Below are positions 35,760 to 44,040 of a DNA stretch of 64,000 nucleotides, in pieces (positions within the stretch are counted from its first letter, which is position 1; every line of letters begins with the position of its first letter). The position numbers and the translations under genes were made by a program. Below the pieces are notes generated by a model. It did not search any database and was not told the DNA's origin. It saw only the letters and a program-made list of their open reading frames with translations. The stretch is from Fructilactobacillus carniphilus (GTDB lineage Bacteria; Bacillota; Bacilli; Lactobacillales; Lactobacillaceae), in assembly GCF_024029675.1 (NCBI RefSeq), contig NZ_CP097121.1, forward strand, positions 248,001 to 312,000, written 5' to 3'.

Positions 35760-36692
35760 ATGCAAGCCTCAATCTTAATTACAGGAGCACCCACACGGGT
35801 TCACCAACTACTGACGGCCCTTGCTATGTTGGATTTACCGGTGACGGTTTTGCTAGACGAGGAGAACTTTGCGGCAGAAGCCATCATTGCTCGGGCTTGT
35901 CGCCATTTTCGGACAGAAAAATTAGCTGCAGCTGCTGATTTGAGTATGGTTGATACTCTAATCTATGTTCCGAGCCTCGATTTTTATGATCAACCAACGA
36001 CAGAAGCTGACAAGCTTGCCCCAGTGTTAGCTCCTGCAATCAATGAATTGCGGTTGATGATTAACGACGTAATGGAACGCGCTTTTCAGGGGAAAATTAT
36101 TGTGGATGCGCCCCATGACGAAGTCTTTTTGTATTTCCTAGCCACTTTTTCCGGTCTTGACGTGAACAAGTTAATGGGAGTGGGAAACGTTCCGGTTTCG
36201 TTGATGTTAAGGGAGCAATTGATTACGAACTTTAACGTTTCTGATGAGGACATCAACGTGAGCGCCTGTGGCTTGAACACTAATTGTGTTTTGGCTTGGA
36301 ATCGGATTTATGTGGGGTCATCGTCATTATTGTCCTACGTGGCAAGTCCGACGAATAATTACGACACCGATTTGATTGGCAAGTTGCAGCAAGCTGTTAC
36401 GGATCCGCAAATCGTTGTCAATCAGGTGTTACAAATTCAAGCAGTTGTAAAGCTTTTGCTATGTCTCATCGGAGCGGATTCCACTGTGCAACCAGTGGTT
36501 AGTTTAGAAAAAAAGAGCGATCAAATTGCGCTAAACCAGATGCCCAAACTGATCAATCAGGGCGGGTTATCACACGAGTTGCCATTCAAGTTATCGGATG
36601 CTGAAACAGACGAACTGGACTATAATTTAAACTGGTCAACAGATATTATTGAAGCAATTAAAAAGGAAAGTCAGCATGAAGAAACGCACTAA
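35760..36692 (+). CDS. Lactate/malate dehydrogenase-fold protein lacking catalytic residues
   Basis: The 310-residue protein follows the LDH/MDH fold. In the second half, GKIIVDAPHD, then GLDVNKLMGVGN, then INVSACGLNTN align with the NPVD, GSGTSLDSAR and GEHGD regions of LDH. The catalytic residues are gone: the GEHGD histidine is replaced within GLNTN (residues 171-175), and the Asp and Arg of LDSAR are Val and Met. The N-terminal nucleotide loop reads TGAPTRVH instead of GxGxxG. Function is unknown. ATG 35760 was chosen for spacing from GGGAG. The next gene overlaps its end. Confidence 0.7.
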   Translation: MQASILITGAPTRVHQLLTALAMLDLPVTVLLDEENFAAEAIIARACRHFRTEKLAAAADLSMVDTLIYVPSLDFYDQPTTEADKLAPVLAPAINELRLMINDVMERAFQGKIIVDAPHDEVFLYFLATFSGLDVNKLMGVGNVPVSLMLREQLITNFNVSDEDINVSACGLNTNCVLAWNRIYVGSSSLLSYVASPTNNYDTDLIGKLQQAVTDPQIVVNQVLQIQAVVKLLLCLIGADSTVQPVVSLEKKSDQIALNQMPKLINQGGLSHELPFKLSDAETDELDYNLNWSTDIIEAIKKESQHEETH

Positions 36693-36972
36693 CGATACCT
36701 ATAGTTACCCCATCGTCGAAGATTGGTCGGTGATTGAACTGACGGATGTGACGGAGTTTTTTCGCAACATAGAACGAGCCTACGAACAGCCTCACGGAGT
36801 AAACCGAGAACAATTGATTAAGAGCTTTCAACGCTTTCAAGCGATTAATCCGTCGCGCACGGAACAGAATCAATTGCAACGCGAGTTTGAACGTAATTCG
36901 GGCTTTGACGTTTACCAGGTCTTAAAGCAGGTGGAAGCCACTCCCCAGGTGAAATGGATTAAGGTCAATTAG
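36676..36972 (+). CDS. UPF0223-family protein
   Basis: This 98-residue protein matches UPF0223 (YktA in Bacillus): YSYPI..DWSVIELTDVTEFF at the start, a middle EQLIKSFQRFQAINPSRTEQ segment, and a FERNSGFDVYQVLK end. It is a small all-helical cytosolic protein of unknown function. The ATG has AAAGGAAA upstream and overlaps the LDH-like gene by 17 bases, so the two are cotranscribed. A promoter for typA starts 2 bases after its stop. Confidence 0.88.
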   Translation: MKKRTNDTYSYPIVEDWSVIELTDVTEFFRNIERAYEQPHGVNREQLIKSFQRFQAINPSRTEQNQLQREFERNSGFDVYQVLKQVEATPQVKWIKVN

Positions 36973-36973
36973 T

Positions 36974-37003
36974 TTGACTGTAACGAGACTAATGTGCTAT
37001 GAT
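36974..37003 (+). promoter_or_regulatory. Promoter of the typA leader
   Basis: TTGACT (36974-36979) and extended -10 TGCTATGAT (hexamer 36998-37003) are 18 bases apart. Both hexamers match consensus at 5 of 6 positions. Transcription should begin near 37010, about 150 bases before typA. Confidence 0.75.
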
Positions 37004-37072
37004 TGATAATAGTTTTAACAGCGAATAGAAGAGCATCAAACGATTTTACATTGTTAATATGGAGTGCAGAGA

Positions 37073-37097
37073 GGCTGTGACAGTGTCACGGCTTTTT
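37073..37097 (+). terminator. Terminator-like hairpin inside the typA leader
   Basis: GCTGTGAC (37074-37081) pairs with GTCACGGC (37085-37092), with one G-T pair and a 3-nt loop, followed by five T residues. It lies between a strong promoter and typA, so it is either an attenuator or the end of a small RNA of about 85 bases. Confidence 0.65.
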
Positions 37098-37160
37098 ATC
37101 TGACGGTTACGATTGAATTGAGTTGTTGGCTTTTTTAATGCTTTGGAGGAGGAACCACAT

Positions 37161-38999
37161 TTGAAAACAAGAGATGATATTAGAAACATTGCCATTATTG
37201 CCCACGTTGACCACGGTAAAACGACCTTGGTTAACGAACTTTTAAAGCAATCTGACACGTTAGATGGTCACGAACAAATTCAAGACCGGGCCATGGATAC
37301 GAACCCAATTGAACGGGAACGTGGAATCACGATTCTGTCAAAGAACACGGCCGTTAAGTACGATGGCAAACAAATTAACATCCTGGATACTCCCGGACAC
37401 GCCGACTTCGGTGGTGAAGTAGAACGGATCATGCGGATGGTTGATGGAGTGCTTTTGGTGGTTGATGCTGCCGAAGGTACGATGCCACAAACTCGGTTCG
37501 TGCTGAAAAAGGCTTTGGACCAACACTTAACACCCATCGTGGTAATCAACAAGGTTGATAAGCCCGGTGCTCGTCCTGAAGAAGTGGTTGACGAAGTTTT
37601 AGACCTCTTCATTGAATTAGGGGCTGACGAAAGTCAATTAGACTTCCCAGTGGTATACGCTTCAGCAATGAACGGGACTTCCAGCCTGGATCCTGACCTT
37701 GATAGTCAAGAACACACGATGAAGCCCATCTTTGACACCATCTTAGACAACATTCCAGCTCCAATCGATAACTCAGAAGATCCATTACAATTCCAAGTTG
37801 CCATGCTTGATTACGATGATTTCGTGGGTCGGATCGGAATTGGTCGGGTCTTTCGGGGCAAGATTAAAGTTGGTGACAACGTGGTCGTAATAAAGTTGGA
37901 CGGTTCCCAACAAAAATTCCGAGTAACAAAGATTATGGGATTTGTCGGTTTGAATAAGGTTGACATCACTGAAGCCAAGGCCGGAGACCTGATTGCGGTA
38001 TCTGGAATGGAAGATATTAACGTTGGGGAAACGGTCGTTGCTCCAGATGCATTGGAACCACTTCCAATCTTGCGGATTGACGAACCAACCATGCAAATGA
38101 CGTTTGGAACGAACACGTCGCCATTTGTAGGTAAAGACGGTAAGTTCGTGACGGCGCGGCAATTAATTGACCGGCTCGAACGGGAACTGCACACCGATGT
38201 TTCTCTCCGAGTGGAAGACACCGATGATCCAGGTGCTTGGTTAGTTTCTGGACGTGGTGAATTGCACTTGTCCATCTTGATTGAAACTTTACGGCGGGAA
38301 GGCTTTGAATTACAAGTTTCTCGTCCTGAAGTTATTTACAAAGAAATTGACGGAGTAAAGTGCGAACCATACGAATCAGTTCAAATTGATACTCCAGAAG
38401 AATACTCTGGTTCCATCATTGATACCCTTTCCCAACGTAAAGGGGAAATGCAAAACATGGAAAGTGTCGGTAACGGCCAAACCCGACTGAGCTTCTTGGT
38501 TCCATCTCGAGGCTTGATTGGATACTCCACGCAATTCCTGTCCTTAACGCACGGATACGGAATCATGAACCACAGTTTTGAAAAGTATGCTCCCGTAGTT
38601 AAGAACTGGGATCCAGGCCGTCGAAACGGAACCTTGGTTTCCATTAACACGGGTAAGGTAACCACTTACGCCATCATGGCTGTGCAAGACCGGGGTAAAA
38701 TCTTTACTGACCCAGGTACGGAAGTTTACGAAGGAATGATTGTGGGGGAAAACTCCCGAGATAACGATATCTCCGTCAACATCACGAGAGGTCGGAACCA
38801 AACGAACGTCCGGGCCGCTGGTTCTGAAGATATTGCCAAGGTTAAGGCACCGGTGCACTTAACCTTGGAAGAATCATTGGAATTCTTGAACAGTGATGAA
38901 CTTTGTGAAGTTACTCCTGACCACGTGCGGTTGCGGAAACGCATCTTGAACACGAACGAACGGGAAAAAGCTGCGAAGAAGCAAAAACATAACCGTTAA
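37161..38999 (+). CDS. typA: Translational GTPase TypA/BipA
   Basis: TypA is a ribosome-binding GTPase involved in 50S assembly and stress adaptation. The 612-residue protein shows G1 HVDHGKTT near residue 16, switch I with ERERGITI, G3 DTPGHADF, and NKVD near residue 130, then the EF-G-like domains and the TypA-specific C-terminal domain with [10 protein letters not shown]. The start is TTG at 37161, with GGAGGAGG about 9 bases upstream. A long leader with a terminator-like hairpin precedes it. Confidence 0.96.
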   Translation: MKTRDDIRNIAIIAHVDHGKTTLVNELLKQSDTLDGHEQIQDRAMDTNPIERERGITILSKNTAVKYDGKQINILDTPGHADFGGEVERIMRMVDGVLLVVDAAEGTMPQTRFVLKKALDQHLTPIVVINKVDKPGARPEEVVDEVLDLFIELGADESQLDFPVVYASAMNGTSSLDPDLDSQEHTMKPIFDTILDNIPAPIDNSEDPLQFQVAMLDYDDFVGRIGIGRVFRGKIKVGDNVVVIKLDGSQQKFRVTKIMGFVGLNKVDITEAKAGDLIAVSGMEDINVGETVVAPDALEPLPILRIDEPTMQMTFGTNTSPFVGKDGKFVTARQLIDRLERELHTDVSLRVEDTDDPGAWLVSGRGELHLSILIETLRREGFELQVSRPEVIYKEIDGVKCEPYESVQIDTPEEYSGSIIDTLSQRKGEMQNMESVGNGQTRLSFLVPSRGLIGYSTQFLSLTHGYGIMNHSFEKYAPVVKNWDPGRRNGTLVSINTGKVTTYAIMAVQDRGKIFTDPGTEVYEGMIVGENSRDNDISVNITRGRNQTNVRAAGSEDIAKVKAPVHLTLEESLEFLNSDELCEVTPDHVRLRKRILNTNEREKAAKKQKHNR

Positions 39000-39007
39000 T
39001 TAAACGC

Positions 39008-39038
39008 AAAAAGACTGCCAATACTGGCAGTCTTTTTT
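39008..39038 (+). terminator. Terminator after typA
   Basis: A 13-bp perfect stem (39008-39020 with 39025-39037), 4-nt loop and T run. Confidence 0.93.
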
Positions 39039-39142
39039 TGTGTCGTGCTTACTAAAAAATTGAAATGGTTTTCTTGCTGAAAGTCTGCTGGTTTATAGTA
39101 CAATGAAAGTACTTAATTAAAAAGGAAGCCGGAGAATGAACG

Positions 39143-40336
39143 ATGAAGAAGTTTTTTAAAGGACTAGATTGGTATCTCTTTTTCCCATACTTATTACTTT
39201 GTGGCATTGGAATTGTCATGGTCTATTCTTCAAGTGCCGGAATTGGACTGACCCACGGGGGTTTTGCGACTGCTTATCTCTATAAACAAATTGGATTTGT
39301 CATGATTGCCATGGTTTTGATGTTTCTGATGTATCGCATTAAACTCAAGATTTTTCAAAATGTTTATTTTATCATGGCGCTTAGTGTCATTCTAGTGATC
39401 CTGTTAATTGGAGTTTTTTTTATTAGTAAAAAGATTAACGGAGCAGCCGGGTGGATCAACTTGGGACCGATTAACTTGCAGCCAGCTGAGCTCTGTAAGT
39501 TTTACTTCATCATTTATTTCGCGAATTTCTTTAATAAGCGATCAGGTATCATCGCCCAAGAAGGCCTTTGGCGGGCGACTACCTATAATCTAAAACCATT
39601 GTTTTTACCAATTTTGATTCTTTTCTTAGTATTAGCTCAACCAGATACCGGTGGGTTTGCAATTAACCTCTTCATCATTGTCATTATGTTTTTAGCAGCC
39701 AGTACGGCCCCCAAGCTTGTGGTGGGAATCGTGAGCTTTTGTTTGGTATTACCGTTAATGGTAATGCACTTAGCGGGAAGCTGGATTATTCAATTTGCTG
39801 ATAATAGTAGTAATTACAAAATTCAACGGTTTGTGTCGTTTGCCGATCCATTTTTGCATGCTCAGAGTTCTGGTCAACAACTGATTAATTCTTACTATGC
39901 CATCAGTAATGGTGGTTTGTTTGGCCGGGGACTTGGGAACTCGATTCAAAAAATGGGGTATTTGGCCGAACCGAATACCGACTTTATTTTACCCATTATT
40001 TCCGAAGAACTCGGGTTAGTAGGGGTCACCGTGATTTTAGCGTTGCTGTTCATTTTGGTGGCACGGATAATTAAGATTGGGATTCGGACTACCAACATTT
40101 ACTACAGTACGATTTGTTACGGAACTGCCGCCTACCTAATGATTCAAACCCTTTTTAATGCTGGAGGAGCAGTCGGTTTTGTTCCATTAACAGGAGTTAC
40201 GTTACCTTTCATTAGTTATGGGGGATCCAGTATTATTACCTTGAGTTTGTGCCTAGGATTGGTGATGAAAATCAGTCATAACGAGCAGCAGATTCGGGAC
40301 CAACGCGTGCCACGCTTACGTAGTTTAAGAAACTAG
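39143..40336 (+). CDS. ftsW: Septal peptidoglycan polymerase FtsW (SEDS family)
   Basis: This SEDS glycosyltransferase polymerises lipid II at the septum with its partner class B PBP, probably the one at 6948-8753. The 397-residue protein has about ten membrane helices. Key motifs are QPAELCKF near residue 113 (with the essential Pro and Glu), PDTGGFAI near residue 170, the large extracellular loop near residue 240, EELGLVG near residue 287 and the C-terminal PFISYGGSS near residue 353. ftsW rather than rodA is inferred from its place after typA and before ylbG, as in other lactobacilli. Confidence 0.9.
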   Translation: MKKFFKGLDWYLFFPYLLLCGIGIVMVYSSSAGIGLTHGGFATAYLYKQIGFVMIAMVLMFLMYRIKLKIFQNVYFIMALSVILVILLIGVFFISKKINGAAGWINLGPINLQPAELCKFYFIIYFANFFNKRSGIIAQEGLWRATTYNLKPLFLPILILFLVLAQPDTGGFAINLFIIVIMFLAASTAPKLVVGIVSFCLVLPLMVMHLAGSWIIQFADNSSNYKIQRFVSFADPFLHAQSSGQQLINSYYAISNGGLFGRGLGNSIQKMGYLAEPNTDFILPIISEELGLVGVTVILALLFILVARIIKIGIRTTNIYYSTICYGTAAYLMIQTLFNAGGAVGFVPLTGVTLPFISYGGSSIITLSLCLGLVMKISHNEQQIRDQRVPRLRSLRN

Positions 40337-40349
40337 GAGGGGACTAATC

Positions 40350-40604
40350 ATGGAAAAACGAACGGAATTATTAGTTTCGCTGTTTTCTGTCAAGCAGGCC
40401 AAAACGTTGCAACGCTTTGGAGATGTGCGCTACGTCTCACGGCGGATGCGCTATGCAATTCTGTACGTGAAGCAGGCAGATGTAAATAAAATCATGCGAG
40501 AACTCAATCAGCTTCGAATGGTCAAAAGAGTTGATGTAGCGCCGACGCAAACCTTGGAATTTCAATTTGAAGATCTGAATCAGACGGCGGAAGGAGCTGG
40601 ATAA
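40350..40604 (+). CDS. ylbG: YlbG/UPF0298 family protein
   Basis: This 84-residue cytosolic protein matches the YlbG (DUF2129) family with the RTELLVSLFSVKQAKTLQRFG and VRYVSRRMRYAILYV segments and a KVKRVDVAP-like end. In Bacillus it has been linked to expression of extracellular matrix genes. It is tightly linked here to rsmD and coaD, which is the usual Firmicutes order. AGGAGGGG precedes the ATG. Confidence 0.92.
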   Translation: MEKRTELLVSLFSVKQAKTLQRFGDVRYVSRRMRYAILYVKQADVNKIMRELNQLRMVKRVDVAPTQTLEFQFEDLNQTAEGAG

Positions 40605-40606
40605 GC

Positions 40607-41161
40607 ATGCGGATTATTGCAGGGACTTACGGAGGACGCAAATTACATCCAGTTCCCGGAAATAAGACCCGTCCAACCACTGATAAGGTCCGGGAATCTA
40701 TTTTTAACATGATTGGACCGTATTTTCAGGGTGGCAATTTTTTAGATCTTTTTGCCGGTTCAGGTGCCGTCGCTTTGGAAGCTTTATCTCGCGGAATGCA
40801 ACGGGCGGTTCTGGTCGACCGTCAGTTTGCAGCCATCAAAACGATTAAACAAAATGCGACGATTGTTACCGACCCAGATCAAACAGTAACCGTGTGGAAG
40901 ATGTCAGCGGAAAAGGCTTTACAGACTTTAACTCAGCAAAATGAGCAGTTTGACGTTATTTTTTTAGATCCGCCGTACGCGGCGCAACAAATGAACAGGC
41001 AACTGGCAGAAATTTGGGAGTTACGCTTACTCAGGCCCAGAGGACTGGTGATTTGTGAAACAGACCACACAGCGGAGTTGAAGGAAGTAGAACATTATGA
41101 ACTCCTACGACAGAAAGATTACGGTCTCACGTTAGTCACCATCTATCAAGGAAAGGAATAA
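40607..41161 (+). CDS. rsmD: 16S rRNA (guanine(966)-N2)-methyltransferase
   Basis: RsmD methylates G966 of 16S rRNA. The 184-residue class I methyltransferase has the IAGTYGGRKL opening, the RPTTDKVRESIFN segment near residue 25, the cofactor motif DLFAGSGAVALEALSRG near residue 47, and the catalytic DPPY tetrad (FLDPPYA) near residue 122. It begins 2 bases after ylbG and ends 4 bases before coaD. Confidence 0.96.
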   Translation: MRIIAGTYGGRKLHPVPGNKTRPTTDKVRESIFNMIGPYFQGGNFLDLFAGSGAVALEALSRGMQRAVLVDRQFAAIKTIKQNATIVTDPDQTVTVWKMSAEKALQTLTQQNEQFDVIFLDPPYAAQQMNRQLAEIWELRLLRPRGLVICETDHTAELKEVEHYELLRQKDYGLTLVTIYQGKE

Positions 41162-41165
41162 CAGC

Positions 41166-41648
41166 ATGAAAACGGCGGTTTATCCAGGTAGTTTTGATCC
41201 GTTAACTAACGGACACTTAAACATTATTAAGCGGGCCGGTGAAATTTTTGACCATGTGATTGTGGCAATTGGAATGAATCCCAGTAAACAGAGCTTATTT
41301 TCCGTAGACGAACGGATTGCTCTGATTGAAGAAAGTACCCAAGGAATTGCCAACGTGAGCGTTACCAGTTATAGTGGATTAACGGCTGAGTTCGTGAAAT
41401 CGCAGCACACCAACATCGTGGTGCGTGGGACGCGTGATTCCCGAGACTTTGTGTATGAACAAGAGATTGCCAACTTGAATGGGTTACTAGATGAACAAAT
41501 TGAAACAATTCTATTGTTTGCTAATCGTGATTACGAATTAATTTCTTCCTCTATGGTGAAGGAGATTAATTCGTTTGGTGGAGACGTGCATAAATTTGTG
41601 CCGGATCCCGTCGCACGGGCATTGCAAGAAAGGAGAAATCATGCGTAA
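41166..41648 (+). CDS. coaD: Phosphopantetheine adenylyltransferase
   Basis: CoaD transfers AMP to 4'-phosphopantetheine, the penultimate step of coenzyme A synthesis. The 160-residue protein has the nucleotidyltransferase motif PGSFDPLTNGHLNI at residues 6-19, the RGTRDSRDFVYE segment near residue 89, and the C-terminal ISSSMVKEI motif near residue 124. It has standard length. Its stop overlaps the start of the downstream protease gene by 8 bases. Confidence 0.97.
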   Translation: MKTAVYPGSFDPLTNGHLNIIKRAGEIFDHVIVAIGMNPSKQSLFSVDERIALIEESTQGIANVSVTSYSGLTAEFVKSQHTNIVVRGTRDSRDFVYEQEIANLNGLLDEQIETILLFANRDYELISSSMVKEINSFGGDVHKFVPDPVARALQERRNHA

Positions 41649-42690
41649 ATTTTGGCAAAAAAATAAAAAAACGACTTCAGCTTTCCTCGCAGCGGCCCTT
41701 TTGGTGGCCGTGTTATGGTTCTTTTTCTGGCCGTTGAATAAAGTGGTGGAGGCACCGGGGGAAGCAATTAACATTCAACCGATGGTAAAAATTCAAGGTG
41801 AAAAGCCTCTGAAGCACAACGAATTTATGATCACGGCGGTTTCCATTTCCCAGGCCCATCCATATTCCTATGTTTGGAAAATTTTTGATCCTCACATTGA
41901 CATTCAGAGTCAGGATGCGGTAACTGGTGGTCAAAATAACGCCGATTTTAATAACGTCCAAAAGGTTTATATGGACAGTGCAATTAACAACGCAATTACT
42001 GTGGGGTATCAGCACGCAAATCGACCGGTCACTAAGAGTTACCATGGAGTTTACGTTTTAAACGTCTTTCCGCAGTCAGACTTTGAAAACCGACTTCGTC
42101 CCGCTGATTTGGTAGAATCCGTGAATGGGAAGCAATTGACAAAGAGTACCGAATACGTGAAATACATTAAAAGTTTGCCGAAAAACGCCCCGTTGACGAT
42201 TACCTTTAAGCGGGACGGTCACCAGATGACGGTGAAGGGCCAAAAACGAGAAATTGTGAAGGGCTTTAATGGGATTGGAATCACTATGATTGATGACATG
42301 TCAATTAAGACTGATCCCGCTGCTCAGATTCAACCCGGTCAAATTGGGGGACCTTCCGGTGGATTAATGTTTGCCTTGCAAGTGTACAGTCAACTGACGC
42401 ACAAGCAGTACAACGTTAAAAAGATTGCCGGAACTGGAACGATTGCCACTAATGGTCAAGTGGGTGAAATTGGTGGGGTAGATAAGAAAATTATTGCCGC
42501 TAACAAGAGTGGGGCCAAAGTCTTCTTCTGCCCGTACGTTAAACCTACGAAAATGAACCTGGCTTTAGAAGAAGGACACAAGACTAATTATCAAGTAGCT
42601 AAAGAAACGGCGAAGAAATACGCACCAGGGATGAAAGTGGTGCCCGTAACTTCGTTTGACCAAGCCCTACATTATTTAGAAACGCACTAA
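41641..42690 (+). CDS. SepM-like PDZ/Lon-type serine protease
   Basis: The 349-residue protein has an N-terminal membrane anchor (about residues 13-33), a PDZ domain (about 118-200) and a C-terminal Lon-like S16 protease domain. The catalytic Ser is in GGPSGGLMF near residue 238 and the Lys in ANKSGAKVF near residue 283. Streptococcal SepM trims competence peptides and related proteins are conserved next to coaD in Firmicutes; the substrate here is unknown. ATG 41641 has AAAGGAGAA upstream; the longer frame lies within coaD. Confidence 0.9.
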   Translation: MRKFWQKNKKTTSAFLAAALLVAVLWFFFWPLNKVVEAPGEAINIQPMVKIQGEKPLKHNEFMITAVSISQAHPYSYVWKIFDPHIDIQSQDAVTGGQNNADFNNVQKVYMDSAINNAITVGYQHANRPVTKSYHGVYVLNVFPQSDFENRLRPADLVESVNGKQLTKSTEYVKYIKSLPKNAPLTITFKRDGHQMTVKGQKREIVKGFNGIGITMIDDMSIKTDPAAQIQPGQIGGPSGGLMFALQVYSQLTHKQYNVKKIAGTGTIATNGQVGEIGGVDKKIIAANKSGAKVFFCPYVKPTKMNLALEEGHKTNYQVAKETAKKYAPGMKVVPVTSFDQALHYLETH

Positions 42691-42693
42691 ATT

Positions 42694-42730
42694 AAAAAGC
42701 TGATTTTCCTAACGGAAGATCAGCTTTTTT
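42694..42730 (+). terminator. Terminator after the SepM-like gene
   Basis: An 11-bp stem (42694-42704 with 42719-42729) is continued by TTCC/GGAA pairs and followed by T residues. Confidence 0.9.
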
Positions 42731-42762
42731 GCGTATCTAACTAAGAGAAAGGGGTGGAAACA

Positions 42763-43443
42763 ATGGAAAGAATCAGCGAATGGTGGGAGCAGTTAGCTTG
42801 GAAATGGAAGGGAAGTTTAGTCGGGATTGGAGTGTTAATCGGATTGCTTTGCTTGGGGATTTTTTGGTGGAGCAACCAAACGGCAACGCCTGATCCTACG
42901 ATGAAGGTAACGCAAGCAGCCACAACTGCACCTAAGGAAAAAGCAACTGCCAAACCGGTGAAAGCGAAGCCGACGGGAAATGTGGTGGTTGACGTGAAGG
43001 GAGCCGTTAAGCATCCAGGGGTTTATCAAATGGAACCGGATACGCGAATTGATAAAATCATTCAATTAGCTGGTGGATTTTTGGAAAGTGCGGATGTCAA
43101 TCAAGTTAATCTAGCCCAAAAAGCCACTGATCAAACGATTTTGTACGTGCCTAATCAAGGAGAAAAGCCGCCAGTTGGTCCTAGTAATGCAACGGCTGGT
43201 CCAGCAACAGCGGGAAACACTGCTACACCGGCTGGATCGGGTTCTAGTACTGGCAAGATTAATTTGAATCAGGCCGATGCTACCCAACTGCAGTCGATTT
43301 CTGGAGTAGGAGCTAAAAAGGCCGAAAAAATCATTGCGTATCGGCAACAGACGGGATCGTTTAAAGCGGTGGATGATTTGAAAAATGTGCCGGGCTTTGG
43401 GGTCAAAACGGTCACGCAGCTGCAAGATTCCCTAACGGTTTAA
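42763..43443 (+). CDS. comEA: Competence DNA receptor ComEA
   Basis: ComEA binds incoming double-stranded DNA at the outer membrane face for transformation. The 226-residue protein has one N-terminal membrane helix (about residues 20-40), a Thr/Ala/Lys linker, an SLBB domain (VDVKGAVKHPGVYQ near residue 73), a flexible Pro/Thr/Gly linker and a C-terminal helix-hairpin-helix domain (KINLNQADATQLQSISGVG and NVPGFGVKT). ATG 42763 is eight bases from AAAGGGG; a GTG nine bases earlier is less likely. It is intact. Confidence 0.95.
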   Translation: MERISEWWEQLAWKWKGSLVGIGVLIGLLCLGIFWWSNQTATPDPTMKVTQAATTAPKEKATAKPVKAKPTGNVVVDVKGAVKHPGVYQMEPDTRIDKIIQLAGGFLESADVNQVNLAQKATDQTILYVPNQGEKPPVGPSNATAGPATAGNTATPAGSGSSTGKINLNQADATQLQSISGVGAKKAEKIIAYRQQTGSFKAVDDLKNVPGFGVKTVTQLQDSLTV

Positions 43444-43507
43444 TCATGAATCACGGCGTTTTTCTTGGTATACTGAAACCATTCGAACTTGAAATGGAGG
43501 AACAGCG

Positions 43508-43990
43508 ATGGCAAACAAGAGAATTCCGTGGGATCAATATTTCATGTTACAAGCAGTCTTAATTTCGAGCCGCAGTACCTGTGAACGGTTGTCCGTGGGA
43601 GCGGTTTTAGTGCGGAATAAACGCATTATTGCCGGCGGGTATAATGGTTCTGTCTCTGGGGACGATCACTGTATTGATGTGGGTTGTTATCTGGTGAACG
43701 GTCATTGTGAGCGAACCATTCATGCCGAAATGAATGCGGTGTTACAGTGTGCTAAGTTTGGAGAATCAACCGATCAAGCCGAAATTTATGTGACCGATTT
43801 TCCGTGTTTGCAATGTACCAAGATGTTATTGCAGGCTGGAATTAAAAAAATTAAGTATCTGCGTGAATATCACAACAATGAATACGCAGAACGACTCTTA
43901 CGTAAAGAGGGTGTGGTGGTCGAAAAAATCGAGCTCGACCGCCAACAACTAAAGGATTTACCACTGGCTGATTATTTTTCCATTGATTAA
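43508..43990 (+). CDS. comEB: ComEB / dCMP deaminase family protein
   Basis: This 160-residue zinc deaminase converts dCMP to dUMP and is the second gene of the comE operon. The zinc and catalytic motif HAEMNAV is near residue 77 and the cysteine pair PCLQC near residue 100; an additional His/Cys site (DDHCIDVGC and HCERTIH) is typical of the family. Its role in competence is dispensable in Bacillus. GGAGG is 10 bases upstream of the ATG. Confidence 0.95.
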   Translation: MANKRIPWDQYFMLQAVLISSRSTCERLSVGAVLVRNKRIIAGGYNGSVSGDDHCIDVGCYLVNGHCERTIHAEMNAVLQCAKFGESTDQAEIYVTDFPCLQCTKMLLQAGIKKIKYLREYHNNEYAERLLRKEGVVVEKIELDRQQLKDLPLADYFSID

Positions 43991-44040
43991 CGATTAAATC
44001 GAATTTTTTTGTTTTTACGGCTTTTTTATGGGCACTAACG

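Noticed and set aside
40350..41161. ylbG-rsmD as part of a novel regulatory cassette
   Set aside because: ylbG-rsmD-coaD-protease-comEA is the ordinary Firmicutes order.
44028..44030. ATG at 44028 as start of comEC
   Set aside because: It is out of frame with comEC and meets a stop after 19 codons.
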